Source: G963662905 sp963676725
Lineage (GTDB): Bacteria > Bacteroidota > Bacteroidia > Bacteroidales > WRLA01
Direction: 5' to 3'
Length of the DNA: 64,000 bases
NCBI GenBank assembly: GCA_963676725.1
Contig: OY781463.1
Span: 2,232,001-2,296,000, forward strand
The notes below the pieces were generated by a model, which had not been told where the DNA came from, did no database searches, and was given only the letters and a program-made list of their open reading frames with translations. The first letter of the stretch is position 1. Every line of letters starts with the position of its first letter. This document shows positions 35,831-43,086 of this stretch, one piece after another. Position numbers and translations under genes: made by a program.

Positions 35831-36562
35831 TTATTTTTTCTTCTTTTGTTTATCCATTTTCTTTACTGCTTCTTCAATTTGAAGATTCATTTCTTTCATT
35901 GCATGTTGAATCTGGAAATACAAAGGAATTTCTTCTTCATTCTCGCTGTCTTTTGAAATATATCCAAGAATATCAACAAAATTTCCATAGGAATCACTTC
36001 CTGAACCCATTGTCCCGATTTTAGCACGCAGATATTTTCTAATAAAATTTTGTCCATCAATTGGAGTTAGACTAAAAAATGCAGAATCGGCACTTGTCCC
36101 TTTACCTGATTGCCCCATTGCTTCCATTACTCTATTGAACTGATAACTGTAGTAGTCAGCAGAATCTTGATTATTTAGTTTATAATATGAATAAGACAAT
36201 TCTATTAAGGTCATTTGATTTAATGGGTGTGTTTTATTGAATTTCAAACCTTTTTCTTTAGCTTCTTCGAATTTACCATTCCCATTAAGACTATATATTT
36301 CTCTTTCGATAGAAATATCTGAATAAGCATGATAGTTTGTGTCCATAGTAAATCCTATCATTAAGGCTAAAACTTCAAAATCGGTCAAAGCTGTATCGTT
36401 TTCTTTAAATCTTTTAAGCAACTTATCATAGTTTAGGTTGCTTGAGGTGTCATTGGTTTGTCCAAGAATTTTCTCATAATCCTTGTGATAGTCAAATTCA
36501 TATTCTTGTCCAAAGGTTGTCAACGAAACTGTTAGAATTAAGATTGTTAAAATTTGTCTCAT
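35831..36562 (-). CDS. Secreted DUF4919-like protein (cassette gene)
   Basis: 243 residues from the ATG at 36562, which starts a signal peptide (RQILTILILTVSLTTFGQ). The upstream ATG at 36598 is rejected because its first codons encode the cassette end box. The mature protein resembles the Bacteroidota DUF4919 family: FDYHKDYEKI, YDKLLKRFKENDTALTDFEVLALMIGFT, a TPR-like THPLNQMTLIELSYSYYKLNNQDSADYYSYQF, and later GTSADSAFFSLTPIDGQNFIRKYL. Lys-rich end. Function unknown; probably periplasmic. The stop is 9 bases from repeat copy 1. Confidence 0.8.
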   Translation of the reverse strand: MRQILTILILTVSLTTFGQEYEFDYHKDYEKILGQTNDTSSNLNYDKLLKRFKENDTALTDFEVLALMIGFTMDTNYHAYSDISIEREIYSLNGNGKFEEAKEKGLKFNKTHPLNQMTLIELSYSYYKLNNQDSADYYSYQFNRVMEAMGQSGKGTSADSAFFSLTPIDGQNFIRKYLRAKIGTMGSGSDSYGNFVDILGYISKDSENEEEIPLYFQIQHAMKEMNLQIEEAVKKMDKQKKKK

Positions 36563-36584
36563 TTGTCTGTTTTTAATGTTTGCC

Positions 36585-36707
36585 AACGTTTTGAACATGG
36601 TGCGTTTGGATTTTTGAAACCTTTATTTTTAAAACTACCACTCACTTTATTTATAGCTAATATCGTCATTTATTACTCCAATTTCCAAATGCAATATGTT
36701 TTTTGTT
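36585..36707. repeat. Short attC-like spacer that can fold into an imperfect hairpin
   Basis: About 123 bases between the two cassette boxes TTTGCCAAC and GTTATGTGGC. The left arm (AAC...GAACATGGTGCGTTTGGA) and the right arm (TCCAAATGCAATATGTT...GTT) are complementary with a few mismatches (AACAT-xx-TGC-x-TTTGGA shared). Length and fold fit attC sites of chromosomal integrons. Unrelated in sequence to the long repeats. Confidence 0.6.
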
Positions 36708-36719
36708 ATGTGGCGGTTT

Positions 36720-37334
36720 TCATTCAAATATAATTTTCTTTTTATCAATAATTTTTTTCCAAACATATGATGTCAAGAATGATAGCAAGGCAACCGCTAT
36801 TCCTATTTCTCGGAGTATTATATTCTCAACTTCTATTCCCACAAAATCTGCAAATATTACAAGTAAATAATAAGTCAATCCGATAGCTGAAATCCAATTC
36901 AATACTCTTTCTATCTCATTTTTCTTATTAGATTTGTACCAGTCAATATAATTATCATTACTAGGGTTTTTTAATAGAAGTTTTTTAAATTCGACATTAG
37001 AATCTTTGTATCTTTTTAATCGTCCAAGACAAACTCCTTTTAAAAAAGTTACTCCTTCAAAATATTGCTTATACCATTTTGATTGTCCTTTTATTCTTTC
37101 CAAATCATTATCTATTTCATAAAGTATAGTCAATGATTTTTGAAAATTTCCAGTCAAATTTAATGGGTCAGCGTATTTATACATTTTAATAGGAATTACA
37201 TATTCAACGTCCTCCTTTCGCCCATTTTGAAGTAAATCATTAAAAAATTTTATGTTTTCTTCGTACTTCTCAATGTATTGCGCATTATCTTGTTTTGAAT
37301 CGAAAAATACTTGTAGTTTACTTTTACTATTCAT
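36720..37334 (-). CDS. Unrecognised protein with TPR-like region and two C-terminal membrane segments (cassette gene)
   Basis: 204 residues. Residues 1-125 are helical and charged with a TPR flavour (GNFQKSLTILYEIDNDLERI, KGVCLGRLKRYKDSNVEFKKLLLKNPS). Two hydrophobic segments follow (about 146-166 and 172-191) and a basic tail KKIIDKKKIIFE. AT-rich, Lys/Asn/Ile-heavy, unlike the flanking housekeeping genes, suggesting transfer. Its ATG is 31 bases from repeat copy 2, so its promoter is most likely the one in that repeat. No family recognised. Confidence 0.72.
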   Translation of the reverse strand: MNSKSKLQVFFDSKQDNAQYIEKYEENIKFFNDLLQNGRKEDVEYVIPIKMYKYADPLNLTGNFQKSLTILYEIDNDLERIKGQSKWYKQYFEGVTFLKGVCLGRLKRYKDSNVEFKKLLLKNPSNDNYIDWYKSNKKNEIERVLNWISAIGLTYYLLVIFADFVGIEVENIILREIGIAVALLSFLTSYVWKKIIDKKKIIFE

Positions 37335-37365
37335 TGAAATGCTTTTTATTTTATAACTGCCACAT

Positions 37366-37812
37366 AACTACTGCGTATAAGGCACCCCTATTACCAATAC
37401 ATCCGTTTGTACGAAACAGGAGTTCCTATAACACTCAGCCGATCAACGAAACAGCTTATTGGGGTTTGAGGGTTCATTATTATTATCGTTTTTTGCACAA
37501 CAAATTTAATTAATCTAATGTGAATCACAAATATATTTTTTAAAGCAAGAAGTTCTTATCTATGGATGCAAAACCCGCCAAACGCTGTCGCAAGATGACA
37601 GTATTCATGACAATCGCCATTTTGATGAAAAAACACGAAAAATTGATTCCCCAGTATATATTGTACACCGGTTTCCCCGAAGCTCTCGGGACAGGCGTTC
37701 AATCCGCGAATAATCGGGACAAGCACAAAGCACACCTGTCACGAGCGATTCGGGATACCTGACTCTACCCTTCGGATTTCCGGCTCAGGCCGGAAAACGA
37801 TGCTTAATTGTT
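37366..37812 (-). repeat. Array repeat, copy 2 (with ~60-bp insertion)
   Basis: 447 bp; same ends as copy 1. An additional ~60 bases (ATCCGCGAATAATCGGGA and following) lie between the two hairpins. One base is missing near 37400 (CCGTTTG instead of CCGCTTTG), which shifts the leader ORF frame. Confidence 0.85.
37501..37531 (-). promoter_or_regulatory. Promoter in repeat copy 2, toward the 204-residue gene
   Basis: Read leftward: TTTG, 19 bases, TAAATTTG, identical to the promoter in copy 1. Confidence 0.7.
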
Positions 37813-37823
37813 GTGTGTAGTTT

Positions 37824-38432
37824 TTATATTATTCTGTTTAATATATATATCAATATCATAATCACTGAAATTCCAATTGTAATATATAAAATGGTTTTAA
37901 TTCCTTTGGTCTCTTCAATTCTTTGTCGTTTTATTTCATTGTGTATTGGACTTTCCTTAGTCAGTAAATTTTCGTTTTCAAGTTTTTCTTTAAGTTCCTT
38001 TATTCTTTCAAATCTCTTTTCCTGTGCTTGTTTTTGTTTTTTCGCTTGGAAATTATTCAATAGGATAAACAAAGTCGATAACCCGATAAAAAACAATGCC
38101 ATTTCAAGAGGAAAGCCAAAGTCAGTAAATTTAGAAACAATGAAATAGACTATTAATATCCCAGTAACTGTTAGAAATAATATTTTTAAAGAAATATGCC
38201 TTGCTCTTCTTCCGGTAATCTCTAACCTTGCATAATCTTCTTCTTCAATTAGACTTGATATTTCCCAAGCAGCCTTGTTTGCTTCCATATTGTCAAAATC
38301 AAAGTTTCTATTCTCAAGTTCAGCTTTTGCATATTTCACAGCTTCTTTAGATAAAACCTTTCTTCCGATTACAATGTCATATAATTCCTTATTTGTTTTG
38401 TTTTCAAATATTTTTCCCCAATTGTAACTCAT
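37824..38432 (-). CDS. Unrecognised membrane protein (cassette gene)
   Basis: 202 residues. A soluble start (NWGKIFENKTNKELYDIVIGRKVLSKEAVKYAKAEL, which looks like a small helical domain counting structural repeats), then two adjacent membrane segments (about 83-102 and 108-126), a long charged coiled-coil-like stretch (AKKQKQAQEKRFERIKELKE, 129-172) and a final membrane segment (180-199). AT-rich. Stop lies 12 bases from repeat copy 2, ATG 30 bases from the cassette's right end. No family recognised. Confidence 0.75.
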   Translation of the reverse strand: MSYNWGKIFENKTNKELYDIVIGRKVLSKEAVKYAKAELENRNFDFDNMEANKAAWEISSLIEEEDYARLEITGRRARHISLKILFLTVTGILIVYFIVSKFTDFGFPLEMALFFIGLSTLFILLNNFQAKKQKQAQEKRFERIKELKEKLENENLLTKESPIHNEIKRQRIEETKGIKTILYITIGISVIMILIYILNRII

Positions 38433-38469
38433 TTATTCAATTTGATTTCTATTTGGTCAAATTACACAC

Positions 38470-38855
38470 AACTACTGTGTATAAGACACCCCTATTACCA
38501 ATACATCCGCTTTGTACGAAACAGGAGCTCCTATAACAGACATCCGATCAACGAAACAGCTTATTGGGGTTTGAGGGTTCATTATTATTATCGTTTTTTG
38601 CACAACAAATTTAATTAATCTAATGTGAATCACAAATATATTTTTTAAAGCAAGAAGTTCTTATCTATGGATGCAAAACCCGCCAAATACTGTTTCAAGA
38701 TGACAGTATTCATGGCAATGGCCATTTTGATGAAAAAACACGAAAAATTGATTCCCTAATATATATTGTACAACGGTTTCCCCGAAGCTCTCGGGACAGG
38801 CGTTCAACACAAAGCACATATTCTGGCTCAGGCCGAAAAACGATGCTTAATTGTT
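38470..38855 (-). repeat. Array repeat, copy 3
   Basis: 386 bp, same ends and internal order as copy 1. Its leader ORF is intact (MNPQTPISCFVDR...VLVIGVSYTQ, 36 codons). Confidence 0.85.
38606..38636 (-). promoter_or_regulatory. Promoter in repeat copy 3, toward the 202-residue gene
   Basis: Read leftward: TTTG, 19 bases, TAAATTTG. Confidence 0.7.
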
Positions 38856-38866
38856 GTATGCTGGCC

Positions 38867-39895
38867 TTATTGATTTATAAAATCTCTTATCGTTTTTATA
38901 TATTGATCTGGTTTCTCAACTGCTATGGCATGCCCTGCATTTGGTATAACAACCAATTTGCTATTTGAATATAATTCTAAATATTCCTGGGTATAGCCCC
39001 ATTTTTGATTATCATATTGACCTTTCATTATTAAAACAGGGATATTGAGATTTTTAATTTTAAGACGTTGGTCTTTAACATCTTTGAAGCTTTTAACTGT
39101 CATTATCTGAGCATAATAACCAGCCCCACCTTCAACTTTCCGAGTCATTAATGTGTCGGACAAGGTTGATTTGTTAAGTTCGGTATTTAGATAAGTTGCA
39201 AAGTCGTCTGCTTCTTTATCAGATGCCAATTTATAGCCAAACATCGTCGCGCACTTTTGTGTAAGCATACTTCGAATATTGCGTGCCTTTTCGTTCCCCT
39301 GTCGATTAGAATAAAGAGGTTCCCTTAAATTTAAACTGTCAGGCGAGCTAATGTTAGCCAGCTCTTTTTTTATTGGAAGAATGGGGCCAGGTCCAGTGAA
39401 TATAATCCGTTCAACTTTTTCAGGATTTTCAACAACGAACAAATTGGCAAGCATAGCACCCCATGATTGCCCAATAATGATAATTTTCTCTGCTCCAATT
39501 ATATTAACAATTTCTGTAAGATCTGATTTGTGACGATCAACGGTATACTCACTAATATTATCTAATCTGTTGGAATGGCCTCCGCCAATTTGATCGTATA
39601 AATATATATCGTAACCATCAGCAGCAAGTGCTGACAATGAAGTAATATTGCTGTTGTAGATTGGCCCACCAGGTCCACCATGAAGATAAATAATAGGATG
39701 ATTTTTTTTTGGTTCTTTTCCTGAAATCAATGTGTAAGCTACTCTTGAACCAGTCGACAAGTCCCAGAATTTTGTACTTTTTCTGCCCTGCATTTGAGGG
39801 ACATCGTAATTTCTGGGTAGAAAAACCATAAACACTATAAATAATGTGAATATTATCACGGTGTAAAATAATAATCTGAATATCTTCCTTTTCAT
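38867..39895 (-). CDS. Alpha/beta hydrolase, prolyl aminopeptidase-like (cassette gene)
   Basis: 342 residues. N-terminal membrane segment (about 5-24) suggests anchoring or secretion. Oxyanion loop HGGPGGPIYN, nucleophile elbow GQSWGAML with Ser near residue 144, and His in PNAGHAIAVEKP near 327; an acidic residue is likely in the MKGQYDNQKWG segment. The HGGPGG plus GQSWG pairing is typical of proline iminopeptidase-like S33 enzymes. It is the most complete enzyme of the array. Substrate unknown. Confidence 0.88.
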   Translation of the reverse strand: MKRKIFRLLFYTVIIFTLFIVFMVFLPRNYDVPQMQGRKSTKFWDLSTGSRVAYTLISGKEPKKNHPIIYLHGGPGGPIYNSNITSLSALAADGYDIYLYDQIGGGHSNRLDNISEYTVDRHKSDLTEIVNIIGAEKIIIIGQSWGAMLANLFVVENPEKVERIIFTGPGPILPIKKELANISSPDSLNLREPLYSNRQGNEKARNIRSMLTQKCATMFGYKLASDKEADDFATYLNTELNKSTLSDTLMTRKVEGGAGYYAQIMTVKSFKDVKDQRLKIKNLNIPVLIMKGQYDNQKWGYTQEYLELYSNSKLVVIPNAGHAIAVEKPDQYIKTIRDFINQ

Positions 39896-39971
39896 TTAGT
39901 ATAGATTCATATAAGGCTTTAGTATTTCAAATTGGTATTAAATGTTGTTACAATCTTCTTGGCTTGCACAC

Positions 39972-40356
39972 AACTACTGTGTATAAGACACCCCTATTAC
40001 CAATACATCCGCTTTGTACGAAACAGGAGCTCCTATAACAGACATCCAATCAACGAAACAGCTTATTGGGGTTTGAGGGTTCATTTTTATTATCGTTTTT
40101 TGCACAACAAATTTAATTAATCTAATGTGAATCACAAATATATTTTTTAAAGCAAGAAGTTTCTATCTATGGATGCAAAACCCGCCAAATGCTGTAGCAA
40201 GATGATAATATTCCCGCCAATCGCCATTTTGTAGAAAAATACGAAAAATTGATTCCCCAGTATATATTGTACCCCGGTTTCCCCGAAGCTCTCGGGACAG
40301 GCATTCAACACAAAGCACATATTCCGGCTCAGGCCGGAAAACGATGCTTAATTGTT
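39972..40356 (-). repeat. Array repeat, copy 4
   Basis: 385 bp, same ends and order as copy 1. Leader ORF intact apart from one substitution (Arg to Trp at codon 13). Confidence 0.85.
40108..40138 (-). promoter_or_regulatory. Promoter in repeat copy 4, toward the hydrolase gene
   Basis: Read leftward: TTTG, 19 bases, TAAATTTG. Confidence 0.7.
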
Positions 40357-40369
40357 GTGCCTCGTTTAT

Positions 40370-40978
40370 CTATTTGCATTTTTGTTTTTTAAATAGTTCA
40401 ACTAAATCCAAATCCTTTAATTTGTAATTATTATAGTTCCAGATTATAAAATTATGCCAGCAATTACATTCCTCCTGTGTTTTCCCAAATTCATTGATAC
40501 ACTTTTTAAAAAATTGCTTTTTTCCCTTTCTTTTCCAATATGCTGTTGGTTTTGGGTCATCAGCAGATGGATGATAAAAAGCATAAAAGTTTATTGGCAG
40601 ATTGAAATTAATATCTATAGCTTTTCCTCTATTTCTAGCTGGTAACCATGGTGGCATGTTTCTAACAAGTTCTAATGCAATACTGTCTAAATCATGATGT
40701 AAACCCCTTAATATTTTTGGATTACAAATCTCTCCATTTTTATTAATCAAAAAAGTTATATACACTCTTCCACGAACACTATCTTTAAGAGCTTTCTCTG
40801 TGTAAGTAGTATTTGTAATAATATATTTATACAAAGCTTGTTCACCACCATGAAATTCTGGCATTTTTTCAGGTCCTCCAAAAATAATTTCTTCAACTTC
40901 ATTCTCAGTACTATCAATTTGAGAATACAGTGAAAGTGAAGTCAAACATAAAATTAATATTACTATTTTCTTTTTCAT
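40370..40978 (-). CDS. Secreted TonB C-terminal-domain protein (cassette gene)
   Basis: 202 residues from the ATG at 40978 (signal peptide KKKIVILILCLTSLSLYSQ); longer starts lie in the decayed repeat. Residues ~45-135 match a TonB C-terminal domain: MPEFHGGEQALYKYIITNTTY, VRGRVYITFLINKNGEI, LDSIALELVRNMPPWLPARNRGKAIDINFNLPINF. There is no N-terminal membrane anchor plus proline linker as in true TonB, so it is a stand-alone secreted domain of the kind common in Bacteroidota. A Cys-rich tail (ECNCW...QKCK) follows. AT-rich. Confidence 0.85.
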   Translation of the reverse strand: MKKKIVILILCLTSLSLYSQIDSTENEVEEIIFGGPEKMPEFHGGEQALYKYIITNTTYTEKALKDSVRGRVYITFLINKNGEICNPKILRGLHHDLDSIALELVRNMPPWLPARNRGKAIDINFNLPINFYAFYHPSADDPKPTAYWKRKGKKQFFKKCINEFGKTQEECNCWHNFIIWNYNNYKLKDLDLVELFKKQKCK

Positions 40979-40991
40979 ATAATTGAGGCAT

Positions 40992-41180
40992 AACTTCCGT
41001 ATATCCGTATATAAGAACCACAAAACCCAAATACTCTCACTTTGCACAAAGCATGATTCTGCTAAATACACTATCTATAAAAGAAATAACTTATTGGTTT
41101 TTGATGGTTCATATTTGTGATCTTTTGTGTTCAACAAATATAACGATTCTAATCTAAATCGCAATCATAAATTAGGGGCA
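40992..41180 (-). repeat. Decayed fifth copy of the array repeat (array edge)
   Basis: Aligns with the left ~180 bases of the long repeats (shared: ATAAGA, CTTTG, AACTTATTGG, TTGATGGTTCAT, TTCAACAAATATAA, CTAAT) at much lower identity; the hairpin half is missing. It marks the right boundary of the array next to trkH. Confidence 0.7.
41135..41165 (-). promoter_or_regulatory. Promoter retained in the decayed repeat, toward the TonB-C gene
   Basis: Read leftward: ATTG, 19 bases, TATATTTG. Same position and spacing as in the intact repeats although the surrounding sequence has diverged. Confidence 0.65.
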
Positions 41181-41259
41181 CAATATGAGCTGTGAAGGAT
41201 AAAAACTTCATCGAAGAAGTATAAGGCAAGAAAATAAAACTATCTCGATATTCTTGCGT

Positions 41260-42711
41260 CTATCCTTTCCAAAAGCCTTTGGTGAATAATAATACGACTG
41301 TATAAATCTCAAGGCGACCGATAATCATCAGCAATACTAATATAATTTTCGCCACATCAGGTAAATGGGCAAAATTATTGGCAGGGCCAACAGTACCAAT
41401 TCCGGGGCCAATTCCCGCCATACATGTTGCTGCCGAACTACTGGCCGTTTCTCCATCCAAACCGGTAAATACGAGTAATAAACTTCCAATCACAAATACA
41501 GTGAAATACATCAAAATAAATTCCACAACAGAATCATTTGCCTCGGTCGACAGTCGTTTCTTATTGAGTTTCAATTGCATGACAGCATTTGGATGCACAA
41601 ATTTATAAAATAGGATTTTGATGTTTTTAAAAAAGATTAGATGCCGCACCATTTTTATGCCTCCGGCCGTAGAACCAGTGCTTCCACCCAGAAACATCGC
41701 AAAGAAAAGGAGTGTCCATGCAAAAACAGGCCACAGCAGATAATCAGCGGTTGCAAATCCTGTGGATGTAATAATGGAAATCGTCTGAAAGAATGCCTCC
41801 CTGAACGATTCTTCAAATGCCTTGCCCATCGTAAAATACAAAGAGGCAGTAATGACGCTTCCAACAATCAGAATTACAGCAAGATAAAACCAATACTCTT
41901 CATTTTCTCGCAGCCTTTTAAAGTTGCCGTTTACAAAGAAATAATAAATAATAAAATTTGTTCCGGACAGCAGCATAAATATCATTATAACATACTGTAT
42001 ATAAGGAGAATAATTGGCAACACTGGTATTTTTTGGCGAAAAGCCTCCTGTAGCAACAGTCCCAAAAGCATGGCAAATGCTATCGAAAAGATCCATATTA
42101 CCAAGAAGTAGGAATATGATTTCTATCATTGTTAAAACAATATAAATCAGCAATAAACGCTTACCAATTTCCTTAATTCTTGGTTTAATTTTTTCCTGTA
42201 ATGAGGATTCTAATGTAAAAAGATGGTATCCTCCAATTTTCAATGAGGGCAGGATCACAATAACCAATACGATAATCCCGATTCCGCCAATCCAATGTGT
42301 AAAGCTCCTCCAAAACAATATCGATTTTGGTAAAGCCTCGATATCAGTAAGTATTGAAGAGCCCGTAGTTGTAAATCCGGAAACGGACTCAAAAAATGCA
42401 TTAATAAATGCCGGAATAGCCCCCGAGAAAATATAGGGTAAGCAGCCGATCAAACCAAGTAAAAGCCAGGAAGATGTTACAGTAACATAGGCGTCTTTCT
42501 TATGTAAATCTTTGTTTTTATCCAATCCTCTTGAGTATAAAAACAGTGTTAAACTCAGCATCATTGCAATAACAGACGAAAGAACAAAAGGAGAAATATC
42601 TTCTGAATAAATAACAGCAACACCAATGCATATAAGGAATGCCAAACCCACAAGAAATAGGTTCAGGCTCAACACTCTTGAAATTATTTTATAATTTAAT
42701 ATTCCTTCCAT
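41260..42711 (-). CDS. trkH: TrkH-family potassium uptake protein
   Basis: 483 residues with about ten membrane helices. Four pore-loop repeats with the selectivity glycines (SGFTTTGSSI, GTVATGGFS, STGFATADY, MAGIGPGIGTVGP) and the GGSTGSTAGGIKMVRHL segment typical of TrkH/KtrB. Membrane subunit of a potassium uptake system that needs a cytoplasmic TrkA/KtrA partner, which is not adjacent in this window. Located directly beside the edge of the cassette array. Confidence 0.95.
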   Translation of the reverse strand: MEGILNYKIISRVLSLNLFLVGLAFLICIGVAVIYSEDISPFVLSSVIAMMLSLTLFLYSRGLDKNKDLHKKDAYVTVTSSWLLLGLIGCLPYIFSGAIPAFINAFFESVSGFTTTGSSILTDIEALPKSILFWRSFTHWIGGIGIIVLVIVILPSLKIGGYHLFTLESSLQEKIKPRIKEIGKRLLLIYIVLTMIEIIFLLLGNMDLFDSICHAFGTVATGGFSPKNTSVANYSPYIQYVIMIFMLLSGTNFIIYYFFVNGNFKRLRENEEYWFYLAVILIVGSVITASLYFTMGKAFEESFREAFFQTISIITSTGFATADYLLWPVFAWTLLFFAMFLGGSTGSTAGGIKMVRHLIFFKNIKILFYKFVHPNAVMQLKLNKKRLSTEANDSVVEFILMYFTVFVIGSLLLVFTGLDGETASSSAATCMAGIGPGIGTVGPANNFAHLPDVAKIILVLLMIIGRLEIYTVVLLFTKGFWKG

Positions 42712-43086
42712 TACAAGCTTAATGCTTTCGTTTGATATTTAAAAAATTGCCGGAGGCTCTATATCGAAACCGAACAATAGCAAAAAAGAAAGAATTGTAT
42801 TAAGAAGTATTGGAAGAGGTCTGTAAGGCGGCTGGCCAATTTCCCGAAACATTAAGATGGGATTCCTGTATTGAACAGTCAAAATCCCCGATTGCATAAG
42901 ATGAATATCGTAAATTCTCCCCCATCCTTAAAAAATTAAAACAGCGGCAAACTTAAGAAATAACTTCCAAGTAGCGCATGGCTAATTTATCCATAAGGCA
43001 TCTAAAATAAAAAAGGCGTATAAAATTGACTATCAATGATTACAATGCTAAAGATAAAAATTATACTCAGAACTTGGAGGATTCCC
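42712..43086. other. Gap upstream of trkH
   Basis: About 375 bases. The only candidate gene is the 52-codon leftward frame at 42739-42897. The remainder is AT-rich with no repeat or hairpin that I can name. Confidence 0.5.
42739..42897 (-). CDS. Possible small protein or gene remnant upstream of trkH
   Basis: 52 codons, ATG to TAA, 27 bases before trkH. The sequence is proline-rich and hydrophobic (RNPILMFREIGQPPYRPLPI, then LLNTILSFLLLFGFDIEPP). The same frame stays open ten codons further upstream without an ATG, so it could be the 3' remnant of a longer gene. No family recognised. Confidence 0.3.
   Translation of the reverse strand: MQSGILTVQYRNPILMFREIGQPPYRPLPILLNTILSFLLLFGFDIEPPAIF

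Larger units (their letters stand above)
34606..41180 (-). mobile_element. Integron-like cassette array without a visible integrase
   Basis: Six leftward genes lie between boxes that are reverse complements within each cassette: 34606 TTAACGC/35432 GCGTTAA; 35819 GTTGGCAAA/36579 TTTGCCAAC; 36705 GTTATGTGGC/37359 GCCACATAAC; 37810 GTTGTGTGTA/38463 TACACACAAC; 38853 GTTGTATGC/39966 GCACACAAC; 40354 GTTGTGCCTC/40985 GAGGCATAAC. All but the first begin GTT and all end in or next to AAC. Between cassettes are four long repeats, one 123-bp hairpin spacer and one decayed repeat. This is the logic of integron cassettes and attC sites (RYYYAAC...GTTRRRY). The long repeats are much longer than usual attC sites and no tyrosine recombinase is seen, so the mechanism is inferred. 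Confidence 0.7.

Noticed and set aside
36563..36598. Longer N-terminus of the DUF4919-like protein from the ATG at 36598
   Set aside because: Those codons encode the cassette end box TTTGCCAAC and part of the spacer; the downstream ATG starts a proper signal peptide.
37295..37513. Rightward frame of 72 codons overlapping the start of repeat copy 2 (similar frame at 39932-40120)
   Set aside because: Runs from antisense of a cassette gene into the repeat and has different N-termini in each copy; a by-product of the repeat.
37562..37762. Rightward frame in the array repeat starting MDAKPAKRCRK, seen in all long copies
   Set aside because: It is interrupted by stops at different places in copies 1, 3 and 4, so it is not maintained as a gene.
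34606..41180. CRISPR array
   Set aside because: Repeats are hundreds of bases long and separated by full genes; no short regular repeats and no cas genes.
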